From Saccharomycopsis fibuligera x Saccharomycopsis cf. fibuligera (lineage: Eukaryota; Ascomycota; Saccharomycetes; Ascoideales; Saccharomycopsidaceae): 64,000 nucleotides of DNA. The stretch lies in contig CP012811.1 in assembly GCA_001936135.1 (NCBI GenBank), forward strand, positions 2,790,001-2,854,000, given 5' to 3'. Shown one piece after another: positions 1 to 10,210 of this stretch (its first letter is position 1; every line of letters begins with the position of its first letter). A program made the translations under genes and the position numbers. Below the pieces are notes generated by a model, which saw only the letters and a program-made list of their open reading frames with translations, searched no databases and was not told where the DNA came from.

Positions 1-80
1 TGAACAGAAAGAGAGTGTGTGTGATAAAAAAAATAGTAAGAAAAAAGTTGGATAAAAAGTAGGATAAAAAAAAAGCTGGG

Positions 81-916
81 TTAATCAAAAGGAATTAAGT
101 ATGCTTCAGCAACAAATCTTGCTCTAGCATTTAAAAACAACTTCATTTCACTAATTTCCTTGTCAACGTCTTCCATAAATTCAATAATAAAATCAACCAA
201 CTTATATTTCAACAATTGATCAGTATGGAAATTTGTAATCAAGAAACTCAAGTCATAGCCAACAATAGGAGCTCTTCTCAATATGAAAAACTGTTCTGCT
301 CTAGCGGTCAAAAATCTGGTGAATTTATGAACCAATATATGTTCAATTTCATCAGATTGTTTGATTTTGATCGAAACTCTTACTGAGTTAATTGATGTTT
401 CGATTAAGACTTTTTCATTTTCGTTACGCGATATAACAATTGGATTCAAGATTACCTCGGGGGTCTTTTGCGCTTCTATTTCGGGATCATTGTGTCTTTC
501 TGCAATTTGGGAAGCAAAATCTTCAAGGGAGAGGGCAGCGGTTAAAGAATGTCTTACTGCCGTCAAGTATGGTTTCAAAGATTGGGACTATAATGAGAAA
601 TAAGCATAATGAACTCAAACACATTTGAAGTATTCCGAGAATGAAATTGCAAGCTCAGTTAATGTTGTAAATACTGTTTAGGATTACCATTATCGTTATT
701 GAACAGTAGCCATTAATTTTTTTATTCTTTTTTTTTTTTTTTTTTCAACTTGAGCTTCACATTCTCTCGAATACGTCAAAGGGATTGAATGAATGGCAAT
801 CGGTTAGTAAAAACGTTCATAAAAAGACAAGCAGCAGCAATGGCAACAAGCCTAGTCATCAGGCAAGACATAGATATTAAATATCAAATATTGAACATTG
901 AATATCAACATACCAT
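81..916 (-). CDS. ARC19: Arp2/3 complex 20 kDa subunit (ARPC4), spliced
   Basis: This encodes the ARPC4 subunit of the Arp2/3 complex, which nucleates branched actin at cortical patches for endocytosis. The mature protein is about 169 residues, the usual family length (171 in S. cerevisiae). Family blocks are plain: [15 protein letters not shown] at the N-terminus, [52 protein letters not shown] and [14 protein letters not shown] at the end. Exon 2 (587-81) begins with TCC CAA TCT TTG (SQSL) directly after an intron-type TAG. It has no ATG, and the only start that restores the family N-terminus is a single-codon exon, ATG at 916-914, followed by GTATGT. The gene is therefore spliced. Identity is very sure; the intron is well supported by the donor and by the conserved MSQSL start. 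Confidence 0.93.
588..913 (-). other. ARC19 intron (326 nt) after the ATG codon
   Basis: The donor on the minus strand is GTATGT (913-908), directly after the ATG. The acceptor is TAG at 590-588. A perfect TACTAAC branch sequence lies at 809-803, about 215 nt before the acceptor, which is unusually far. A long A-run on the minus strand (about 728-745) lies between them. I saw no nearer consensus branch site. The intron is inferred from splice signals and from the conserved protein start. Confidence 0.82.
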
Positions 917-1904
917 TATGGTTGTTTGATGGCGTGCGAAAGGAATAGTGAGAACTATACAATGCAAAGTCTAGGTCAAAGTCAAAGGTAACTATCAACC
1001 AGTTCTGACCTGCTGCTGCCAGAGTTTACTTTACTTTAACGCTTGCAGTTTGAAGTCCAGAAAACACCGCTGGAAAAGGATGTGTAAGTGATTACCTAAT
1101 CACAAGATATACCGTGGGGGTGGTGCCTATGGCTGCACTAAATATGATGACGTTAGTTTTAACAGTAATACGATTCCATTATATTAGCCAAACAGCACAA
1201 TTTAATCAAAACCAAGAAATTTAAATATAATCAAGAAAATTCTTGTAGCATAGTATGAATTTTATGTCTGATCGCTGACGTCTCAGTAACACGATTTGAT
1301 ATTACATATAATATGGGACGGCTACGACAGGAAGCTTTGACTATCATGATGTGGTTAAAAAGAGGCAGAGACCTTCAAAGAAAAAAGAAAAATAAAATAG
1401 AAAAAGCAGGTAGCTGTAAGTAGAGCGAATCATAAAGTCAGACTAATGGGCATTATTTGCGGTTTGAAATTTTGACAAAAGGAACGGCAAGAGGCTCATA
1501 AATTGGTTTATTACTCAAAATAAGCACGTTTTGCATATTATTACGCTGTGTTGGCCAAAACACGTTTGCAAACTTTCAAATTAAATACTGTAAGTGGAGG
1601 GCATCATTATGAGACTTATTTTGTATATTTTGTAAATACGATATGATGATAATAATGACAATGACAATGATAAAAATGTAGATAAACTTAGAAAAATCAT
1701 TCAGGGCTTTCTCATTAAACGACTCATCACGGATAAACTATTGGATGATTTTGCAAACGAGGCAAGAAAGAGAAGAAGTAAGTAAGTAAACAAAAGAAGA
1801 CAAAACAAGAAAAAAACAGTAATTAGAAAAAAAAATCAATTATAAGTGAAAATGAACAGAAGAAGAAATGAATATATAATAAACAAAATTCAACTCAAAT
1901 CAAT
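917..1904. promoter_or_regulatory. ARC19 upstream / ZRC1 downstream spacer
   Basis: This stretch of about 990 bp separates the ARC19 start from the ZRC1 stop, both genes being on the minus strand. It is AT-rich with scattered poly(A) tracts near 1380-1400 and 1800-1840. I saw no open frame with coding character, no tRNA-like B box and no repeat longer than short A-runs. It probably holds the ARC19 promoter and the ZRC1 3' end. Confidence 0.5.
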
Positions 1905-3317
1905 TCAATTTTTGCTGTTAAGTGGCAAAAAATTTTGGGAACAATTACTAACGGGACCATAAGTATCATTCAAACTGGCTCTACTCGACTGACTCGTATT
2001 TGAACTCTTGTTTCTTGTGCTATTGGCACCACCATTAGTAGTACCAGTGGTATCTGGATCCACCTCAACAAATTCTGGCTGCACAGTAACGGAGTGGATG
2101 CCATGGGCATGTAAACAGGTTCTAATACTAGTCACAACGTCAAGGAACTTGTCTGGAGATACATTGATCTCTGCGTGTAATGAGGCAATGGAGATTTTTT
2201 CAGTCAAATTCCAAATATGGAAATCGTGAACTGAAATGACTCCAGGTAAGGAAAGGACATCTTCTTGAACATCATCAGCAGAAATGGTGGATGGAGTTGC
2301 TTGGAGTAAGATTTTCGAAGCTGATCTGCAAAGTGGCAAAGCAGTTGAAAAAATAATGGCGGTGATGAAAAGGGAAATTGCTGGGTCGAAATAAAATCTC
2401 CAAGAATAGTCTGTTTTCCAAATGAGTAATGCAGTGACGATAACCCCAACGTTACCAAGCGCATCACCAAGAACATGTAAAAATACCCCCTGCATGTTCA
2501 AGGACTTATGATTGCCCTTTTGAGCTTTTCTTTCTAATCTTTGTAATTCATGCTTGTGGGTAGTATGTAGGTCTAATTCACTGGTCAAGAGGCCCTGGTT
2601 TTGAGCGAGGAACACTTCTGGCAAAATAGGTTCAATATCAGATTCATTAGCGAGGTCATCATCAGAATGGGAGTGTGAATGAGAATGGCCGTGGCTATCA
2701 TGGGAGTGCTGTTCTTGCTGCTGTTGTTTCTTCACAACGTGATCATGGCTGTGGTTAACATCATCTGGTTCATCAGAGTATCCTGGTTCATCCTGGTAAT
2801 GGGAATGAGAATGGCCATGATTTTCCAAACTGTCTTCTTCATCTTCATCTTCCAATTCAGCGCTTAAACCACCAGCATGTGAATGGGAATGGCCGCCATG
2901 CTCATGTTCATGGAAAAGCAACAAGCCAACAAAATTAGAAACCAAACCAGCAATACCCACACCTAAGATAAGTTGTGGATTGCTGATAATTTCCGGAGAA
3001 ATAAATCTTTGCACTGCTTCAATGAAAATTGTCATACAAAGAGCTAACAAAAAAACTGCGTTAATCAAAGCACCCAAGATCTCTGCTCTTTGCCAGCCAT
3101 AAGTGTAAGTAGCATCAGCGCCTTTGTTTCTAGCAACTCTGACGGCCCAGAGGGCAACCACTAAGGAGAAAATATCATTCAACATATGGAAAGCATCGGC
3201 CACAAGAGCTAATGAGTGGACAGTATAACCTGTGATGGCCTCAATGAGACAAAAAATGGTATCGATAACCAAGAGAGCAATGATCCTTGCCTCTTTGCTT
3301 TTAGAAGAACGAGCCAT
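1905..3317 (-). CDS. ZRC1: Vacuolar Zn2+/H+ antiporter, CDF family
   Basis: A 470-residue cation diffusion facilitator of the ZRC1/COT1 type, which moves zinc (and cobalt or cadmium) from the cytosol into the vacuole. Six membrane spans are visible: four before residue 136 and two after about 275. The transport site is conserved in both halves, with D41 and H44-x3-D48 in TM2 and H281-x3-D285 in TM5. Between TM4 and TM5, residues 136-216 form a very His-rich and acidic loop (repeated HSHSH blocks, a QQQQ run) of the kind that buffers zinc in this family. The C-terminal cytosolic CDF domain follows (LPGVISVHDFHIWNLTEK). Start MARSSK is the first ATG and puts TM1 at residue 11. Family assignment is secure; ZRC1 versus COT1 cannot be separated here, and CTG yeasts usually have one such gene. 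Confidence 0.93.
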   Translation of the reverse strand: MARSSKSKEARIIALLVIDTIFCLIEAITGYTVHSLALVADAFHMLNDIFSLVVALWAVRVARNKGADATYTYGWQRAEILGALINAVFLLALCMTIFIEAVQRFISPEIISNPQLILGVGIAGLVSNFVGLLLFHEHEHGGHSHSHAGGLSAELEDEDEEDSLENHGHSHSHYQDEPGYSDEPDDVNHSHDHVVKKQQQQEQHSHDSHGHSHSHSHSDDDLANESDIEPILPEVFLAQNQGLLTSELDLHTTHKHELQRLERKAQKGNHKSLNMQGVFLHVLGDALGNVGVIVTALLIWKTDYSWRFYFDPAISLFITAIIFSTALPLCRSASKILLQATPSTISADDVQEDVLSLPGVISVHDFHIWNLTEKISIASLHAEINVSPDKFLDVVTSIRTCLHAHGIHSVTVQPEFVEVDPDTTGTTNGGANSTRNKSSNTSQSSRASLNDTYGPVSNCSQNFLPLNSKN

Positions 3318-3795
3318 TTTTGTTATGTAAATATCGGGGATGATTGAATAACGAGTTCTTTTGTCTTGTTTTGTGTGTGTTGTTTTTTCAGGATATATCT
3401 ATCCTATATCACTAAATAGTAAATGTGAGAAGTTTTTCCAGGTGACGAAATTGCAGAAAAAAGTTGCTATTTGATGATGTCTTTTTTGGAGATGTGTTTG
3501 TCCAACTAGATGCGTTTATTCTTAGCTGAAGAGCAAGTATCACTTGATCAACGGAAGAAGAAAAAAGAAAAAGAAAAAGAAAAAGAGAGCTTTTGCCAAT
3601 AACAAGTAACCACACCAGTAACAATCAGATGTGTAGACAAACAGGCAGAGAGGCTCGGAATTTCAATTTCAGGTCTGCGTTTATAGTGACTCTGAGATAA
3701 GAATTTTTTTTTTTTCGACAATTAAGGTCCTTTCAAAATTTAGCACAAGCGCACCAAGCAAAACAGAAAACTAAAATAGAAAAAAAAAAAAACAG

Positions 3796-3827
<32 letters not shown>

Positions 3828-5523
3828 AGTACTGGATAGAAAGCATCCTAATTGGGGTTATAAGCGAGAAGTGTCACCCGCCGTACGTATCTGTAGCACA
3901 ATAATAAGGGCTCCAGACTGCTATAGAAGCTGTCAACGTACCCTTTGTACACGACACAGACTGCTATAGCTTCACAATACTACAAACCGCTCATAGAAAG
4001 ATCAAAACCCATATAGAGACTCATTAAGAGTGTATTACACAGTGCCGACGATACGCGACCAGGGGGCTTCGCACTGGGAAGTGTCGTTGCTCGTACGAGC
4101 AGTCCAACAACCACCAGCCGATCCATGAGTTGAGACTCAAAGGGTTTCCTCGGGGCCGAATGAGTCAACTGCACTGAAAGCGCTGTACCCGGAGCAACGC
4201 CATATGTGACAGACATAAACAATGGAAATAGCCCACAAACCAGTGCTGTTCCCGCGGGAAAGTACAAGTTCCCCAAAACGATCACAACACACATACATAT
4301 AACTGCTGTTGCATGTATAATTTTTATTATGGATGGTAAACAAAAACATTGACCATTAGGCTGTAGCTGTATACAAATATGTATGGTTCGGTTCGCCAGC
4401 CAGGATCTCGAAGAACTAAAGCCCAAAACCATTGTTGCTTTGAAGATGCGATGACCACCATGGTGGTTGTGCTACAAGTGATATGCTGTCCTCCAAGCGA
4501 GACTTTAGACTTGGAAATCATGTATTACAGTGTGTGATGAGCGCCAAGAAACAAATCTTTAAAGATATGGATATTGTGTTTATGTATGTTACAATCGGTG
4601 GTGATCTGACAATCTGCCACACCATACTCCAAATAGAATCAATTTCCTCTTCATGTATCATGTTATTTACTGTTTTAAGCTTGTTATAGAGTTTCTGTAG
4701 CTGTTTTGGATTGAAACAGATGTATGAGCACATTTGTTCGATAGAGGTTATTATTTGTTAGTCATGCTGTTCAACTCTGCTTTATAGTCTTAGTAAATGA
4801 TAGCTGCATGTACGCCGGTGACAATCTGTTAGTTTTGCAGGTAATACTCAAGAATAAGAGCTAACGTACACGCGCCAGAGAGAGGCCTGATCTAATATAT
4901 TCGAGAAATCTCTGCTTGGTTTGTAAGGCATTGATATGTTGAAGTCCATATCACCTCTCTTCTCTACACTATGCTGGTGTAATACGACAGCTTATAGTCT
5001 TATGAATATGTTTCACACTTGCGTTATACGATACGATATAAGGCATCGCAAATCCCTCACCGGTTACAAATTTATACAAACTTAATGTTAGTTTCAAAAC
5101 AGAAAGTCTTTAGTTTGTACGTTTTTGCTTAGATATAGTTTTTTTTTTTTTTTTTAAAAAAAAAAGTCTTATCTTTTACATGCATCTACATATAGAATTT
5201 GGTCGTATTTCAAATCTTTTCTCTACACAGACCAAACATTGGTTTAATTTTTTTGCAATTATGGAAGGTCCATTCTACACCGAAGTCAATGAGACAAATA
5301 ACAGCAATTATTATAAAGAATTCATTTATATTATAAGGTTAATGGTGTAAATAAACAACAAAAAACAACAACAATGGATTAACTAGGAGAGAGAGAGAGA
5401 AAAAAAAAATAAAGAGGAAAGAAGTAATACTTAGTATTTTCTGTGGTATGGAATGGCATGGAATGGCATGGAATGGCATGGCATGGTATGTTATGGTTAG
5501 TTTAATAATACGACCATTCAAAC
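3318..5523. promoter_or_regulatory. Gene-free 2.2 kb: ZRC1 upstream, FAA4 downstream
   Basis: No convincing gene is present. A 36-bp A-run lies at 3796-3831. A 13-bp direct repeat (cagactgctatag) occurs at 3914-3926 and 3957-3969. A block from about 3840 to 4500 is less AT-rich than its surroundings and carries overlapping open frames in several frames; the longest, 150 codons on the minus strand (4432-3980), has no recognisable domain. A (GA)n stretch near 5390-5400 and a 10-bp tandem repeat at 5444-5497 lie in the FAA4 3' flank. The promoter of ZRC1 must lie near 3320-3800. Confidence 0.5.
5444..5497. repeat. Tandem repeat, unit gaatggcatg
   Basis: Three exact head-to-tail copies of the 10-bp unit gaatggcatg occupy 5451-5480, with degenerate copies on both sides (gtggtatg before, gcatggtatg after). 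The array lies 25-80 bp past the FAA4 stop codon and is therefore likely to be in its 3' UTR. It looks like a simple minisatellite. Confidence 0.85.
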
Positions 5524-7632
5524 TCAACTTTGCGTCTTGTAAAGTTCGTCAACTTCTTTTTGAACATCGGCCAAAATCTTCTTTCTTTGCAACTTATGAG
5601 CGCTAGTAACGTAACCATTTTGAGGAGTCCATTCATGATCAACAAGCACAGTTCCCAAAATTAACTCAATACCGTTCAAGCCATCCTTCTTAGCTTGGGT
5701 GACAAGACTCTTAGTGACGGCTTTTTGCAATTTTTTGTTAGTTACCAACTTGGCCAATTCGAATTCGCTCTTATCCTTGATGAGCCCCTCGCTAACTGCA
5801 AGTTTTTCCAAAGCCTCAGGATTTGGAGTCACAATAGCAACTGGCTTAACTTTACTTTGATCAGCATAGCAGCAAATATCAGCAACTAAAGTATTGGATC
5901 TGTAAACAGATTCAATTTTTTCCAATGCAATATATTCACCATTCAATGTCTTGACCAAATTCTTTTTACGGTCAATGACTTTCAATTGACCAGTAGAAGT
6001 CCATTCACCAACATCACCGGTTTGGAACCATCCATCCTCGGTGAATGCTTTTTTGGTTTCTTCTGCATTCTTGAAATATTCGCTAGTAACTGGAGCACCT
6101 TTAATCCAAATTTCACCTTGGTTATTTTTGGCAAAGTAACCCAATTCTTCAACATCTACCAATTTTACAGTGATAGCGGCACTCAAAGCACCAGCAGTAC
6201 CATATTCAAAATGGTTTGGATGAAGAACAGTGGTATTAGCGACAGTTTCAGTCAAACCGTACCCAATTAACAATGGAGCAATCAAAGTGGAAATGAATTC
6301 TTGAGTATCTTGAGAAATTGGAGAACCACCATTCAACACCAATCTAAGCTGACCACCAGTAGCTTCCTTGATTTTACTAAAAATAAAACGATCCAAAAGT
6401 GCGGATCCTGGCAAATGTAAACTATGCAAAAATTGCTTGGATTTGTAACTTGCCCAAAAGATTCTTTGAGTATATCCAGGTAATGCACTAATCTTGCCAA
6501 TAATACCCTTCTTAATAGTTTCCCAAACTGCAGCAACAGCAACCATAATAGTTGGTTTGAATTCTCTCATGTCACCTTTGGAGTTTCTCATGGAATTATC
6601 AGTCAAAGTCTTGACTCCAGCATAACCAATAACACCACCCCAGTAAAAGATCAAGAGTTCAAAAGTCAATTCAAAAATATGAGCTAATGGCAAAAAGGCA
6701 ATGATCCGATCATGAGGAGAAATAACGTTTCTGTCAATGATACCACCAACCCCTGCCACACCAGCAAGAATGTTTGCATGGGTCAACACCACCCCCTTTG
6801 GATCACCAGTGGAACCTGAAGTGTACATGATACAAGCAACATCTTCAGGTTTTGGAGGGTGAACCGAGATTTCTTTAACGGTCTCTTTACCCAATGCAAT
6901 AACTTCTTCTACAGAATAGAATTCTATGTCTGGTCTAATCTTCAAAATTTCGTCTTTAGCGGTTTGAGCTTCTTTATAAATCTTACCGTTTTGTCTCTTG
7001 TCATTCTCGTCGATTTTCTCGGTATGGATAATGTATCTAATGTCGTTAGCTTTTTTTAATGGATTAATCAACTTCGACAAGAGGGCGTTGTCGGTAAAAA
7101 CTGCTTTAGTTTCAGTTTGGAGAATAGAAAAAGTCAAACCGGATTCACCCAAAGTGTCATAAGCAGTGACAATAGGAATAGACTGGGTGGTGGCGGCTAA
7201 GAAAGTTTCCATCCATCTAGCAGAAGTGGAGGCAAAAACATGCAATTTTTCCTGATTTTCAGGTTTCAATCCAATTTTCACCAAGCCTCTACCGTATTCA
7301 TGGATCAAGACTTTTAATTGAGCCTTAGTGATGTACTCGTAAGGGCCCAATTCAAAGTATTGCCATGTCTTTTGGACATCGGTTTCTTTGCCATCAATGA
7401 GTTTCTTGACGGTTTTTTGCTCTTCATGGATATCAATCAATTTTCTTTGACCAATGACATTATTCTTGGTATTGACGTCTAAGCACTCACCAATGTACTC
7501 GTACAAAGTGTTGCCCTTTGTGCCTATTGGTCTAGTGACAGGCAATTCAACCTTTTTGATGAGACCATTTCTTCTTGGGGCAGTCTCACCAGGCTTTGCT
7601 TCGCCAACGGGGACATTAACTAATTTGACCAT
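5524..7632 (-). CDS. FAA4: Long-chain fatty acyl-CoA synthetase (FAA1/FAA4 type)
   Basis: A 702-residue member of the ANL (AMP-forming) superfamily that activates long-chain fatty acids to acyl-CoA for lipid synthesis, import and protein myristoylation. The AMP/phosphate-binding signature YTSGSTGDPKG is at residues 270-280, the GYGLTE block follows in the adenylation core, and DGWFQTGDVGEW plus IDRKKNLVKTLNGEYI form the late A7/A8 fatty-acyl motifs. Length and the N-terminal block (VELPVTRPIGTKGNTLYEY) fit yeast Faa1/Faa4 rather than peroxisomal Faa2. No PTS1 is present: the protein ends ...LYKTQS. No transmembrane span is evident, as expected for a peripheral ER or lipid-droplet enzyme. FAA4 versus FAA1 is a naming choice; the enzyme class is certain. 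Confidence 0.92.
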   Translation of the reverse strand: MVKLVNVPVGEAKPGETAPRRNGLIKKVELPVTRPIGTKGNTLYEYIGECLDVNTKNNVIGQRKLIDIHEEQKTVKKLIDGKETDVQKTWQYFELGPYEYITKAQLKVLIHEYGRGLVKIGLKPENQEKLHVFASTSARWMETFLAATTQSIPIVTAYDTLGESGLTFSILQTETKAVFTDNALLSKLINPLKKANDIRYIIHTEKIDENDKRQNGKIYKEAQTAKDEILKIRPDIEFYSVEEVIALGKETVKEISVHPPKPEDVACIMYTSGSTGDPKGVVLTHANILAGVAGVGGIIDRNVISPHDRIIAFLPLAHIFELTFELLIFYWGGVIGYAGVKTLTDNSMRNSKGDMREFKPTIMVAVAAVWETIKKGIIGKISALPGYTQRIFWASYKSKQFLHSLHLPGSALLDRFIFSKIKEATGGQLRLVLNGGSPISQDTQEFISTLIAPLLIGYGLTETVANTTVLHPNHFEYGTAGALSAAITVKLVDVEELGYFAKNNQGEIWIKGAPVTSEYFKNAEETKKAFTEDGWFQTGDVGEWTSTGQLKVIDRKKNLVKTLNGEYIALEKIESVYRSNTLVADICCYADQSKVKPVAIVTPNPEALEKLAVSEGLIKDKSEFELAKLVTNKKLQKAVTKSLVTQAKKDGLNGIELILGTVLVDHEWTPQNGYVTSAHKLQRKKILADVQKEVDELYKTQS

Positions 7633-8955
7633 TATTAAGTTATAGAAAGATTGAAGATCTGCTTTACCGACAAAAAAAAAAAAATATTCTTTTTTTCTTT
7701 ATTTTTTTTTTTTGTTTTATTTTATGGTTAAATATATACAAACAAGTGGGATTGCAGCCAGTGTGTAAGCGGTAGGCAATTATTGAATTGAACAGAGCAG
7801 GAAAGAGGGAAAAAAGAAAAATAAAAGAGTTTAGCTAAGGCGACAAGCAGGCAGCTGCGATGAGAAGAAAGAGCGGGAACCAGTGCCAGGGAAAGTGTCA
7901 GTCAGTGGCAATGCGGGATGGATGGCAAGCAAGTGAAATGAGACTACTGGACAAAGCTGACTTACATACATACATACTTACTTATTTGCATACTTATTTA
8001 CACTGCTGATGGTTGCCGTTGCCACGAAGGACTGCTCCGGTTGTGTACAATTGCAGTAGTGGGTAGAACTGGATCACAGAAGCTTCTAGTGAAGACAAGA
8101 CAATCACTCCAGTATTGTTTTAATTGGTGAAGCCTCGGAAGCCTGCTGGAATGCTAATCGCTAATCAGTCGGCTATTTTTCCTTCCGTGGCATGTGCCGA
8201 CCGCTGTATTGTCCTGCTGCTGCGGGTGGTTACACTGAGCATTCCCACTATGATATATGATCAATCAGTATTGGGGTGCCTTAATTTGCGTGATCCCGGC
8301 CGAGGGGGAAATACTCGGCAACGGGCACTGGGCTGTTGCCATTATCCGTCTTGTGTTGCGATTGCACAGGGATAGCAACTTTTGTTGGGCTTGCTTTCTG
8401 TCCCCAACATCACGTGACCAGTAAGTTTCTGCAGGAAACGATGTGCTAGTGCCAAGTTTTGCTCATCTAGAAAAAAGAAAAAATAAAAAATCAAGGAAAA
8501 ATGCAGCGACGACAGTGATGATCCGGAGGCCTTCTCGGCGCCGCCCCACTGGTGCTGCTGCAAGACTGATTTTTGCTTGTTTGTTTTGGTTTTCCCTATT
8601 TGGAAAGACGCCAGGAGGGTATTCGATGAGCTTGGCAGTATCCACTCGGGAGGTACAAGGTCAGCGAGAGGAGTAATGGGCAAAGAACCACTACATAAAA
8701 TAGCTAAAATAGCTTGGCTAGTCGGAAGTAAAGAATGCTTCCTATGCTGCCCAAAGTCTCAGAACAGCGGTGACACGTCACAAGCACTTTTGCAACTTGG
8801 ATGACCTCAATGATGACTACAATGCCAAAGTTCAAAGTCCCAGATACGTATTGTACTAAAAATTAGATAAAGTGGGTTCAAAGAACGAAGGGAGTATTTT
8901 TTTTTTTTTTAGTGAAAGAGCATCAGCAAAGCTATGGCTTTTTATTGTTACCATC

Positions 8956-8987
<32 letters not shown>

Positions 8988-9790
8988 CTATAATAATAAT
9001 AGCAACATCACCATTATAGTCAATAATCAACCATGAACTCGCTCGGGCTGATAATGCAATAAGCGTCGCTCAACAATGTATCATTTTGGCGATTGATATG
9101 GCATGGTACGCAGGAAGAGCACTGTCCCGTTGGCTAGTTGTCTAATACTGAGCCTGTAATCTCAATTTTAGTTGCAACCTCCATTAAATGTGCTATACAT
9201 GACCAACACCATAATCATCATAATCATCATCATCATCACGATACATCCACAAAGTTCCAAAATGCGATGGCCCTCTCCTCTCTCCTCCGCTGTGCCATCA
9301 CCAACACGGGATCCACTCCTTGGCATCTTTATACGAACTTTAGCGCTCACTTCCCATTAGAACAGAGTATCTTTCTGCTTGCTGATGGTCATAGTCGCGA
9401 GCGAGTCAAACGAGCCCGAATTGTCATTCTAGAAGCACCCAAATACTTTGTAAATTTTGTACGCATGGGTGCACAAGTGATGTAGTGATTGAGCTTTATC
9501 ACGTGTGCTGTAGACAATTTCTTCAGAATAAAGAAGCGGCTTACTGAAGCTGGCAACCAGTAAATGCCTACTAAACTCATAAACAGACAAAGAAAGCAAG
9601 AAGCAGGTTTGCAATAGCGGTTTAGCCGCTTTTCAGTTCCATTTCCTTACTTACTGTAGTAGGTAATAGATGACAAAATATAAAAGTTAGTGTTTTATTT
9701 TAAACTTGACCTACTATATGTTTGCGTTTGTGTAGAAATAACGAGCGAATCAATTAACAGAGATTAACGAATGAACTAGCTATTAGCAAA

Positions 9791-9843
<53 letters not shown>

Positions 9844-10210
9844 CAGGCAAAAAAATCTAGAAGAGTAATAGAGTAAGATTTTGAATATTGAATAAATTTT
9901 GATTAACGATTAATGATTATGACTTTAGGCAAAGGATGAATAAAATTAGTAGAAAAGACAAAAAGATATAAAAATAATATACAAAATGAGGCTTCCACGT
10001 TTCACAATAATGTATAGTACTACGCTGTACTGATAAGTGACGCACTGTACTATATTTGTTATTGTCAAATAACGACAATTAACGGTAAATCAACAACAAA
10101 TCGAAAGTAGAGCACCAACACAAAAGGCGACAAATCAACCAATTTTCAATGAGAACAACACACGAACGCAGGATAACGCCATCAAAACACACAATTTTGA
10201 AGGAGTAATG
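7633..10210. promoter_or_regulatory. Gene-free 2.6 kb upstream of FAA4
   Basis: No gene is recognised between the FAA4 start and the stop of the zinc-cluster factor. Landmarks are an A/T tract at 7672-7715, a palindromic E-box TCACGTGA at 8410-8417 with another CACGTG near 9500, an (AAC)n run at about 8955-8989 and a 50-bp A-run at 9792-9841. Open frames at 8124-8804 and 9138-9485 are short, overlap one another in several frames and show no domain. The length suggests either a complex FAA4 promoter or an unannotated non-coding transcript; neither can be shown from sequence. Confidence 0.45.
9792..9841. repeat. Poly(dA) tract, 50 bp
   Basis: Fifty consecutive A residues, the longest homopolymer in the window. 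It lies about 370 bp past the stop of the zinc-cluster factor gene. Such tracts exclude nucleosomes in yeast; here it could also be an insertion scar or an assembly-length artefact. Confidence 0.9.

Noticed and set aside
3980-4432. 150-codon open frame on the minus strand in the ZRC1-FAA4 spacer
   Set aside because: Starts with ATG but overlaps other open frames on both strands, has no domain or consistent codon bias, and lies in a locally less AT-rich block where stops are rarer by chance.
4810-5100. Possible solo LTR (TGTT... starts and AT-rich body)
   Set aside because: No matching TG...CA ends, no target-site duplication and no second copy in the window; nothing here identifies an LTR element.
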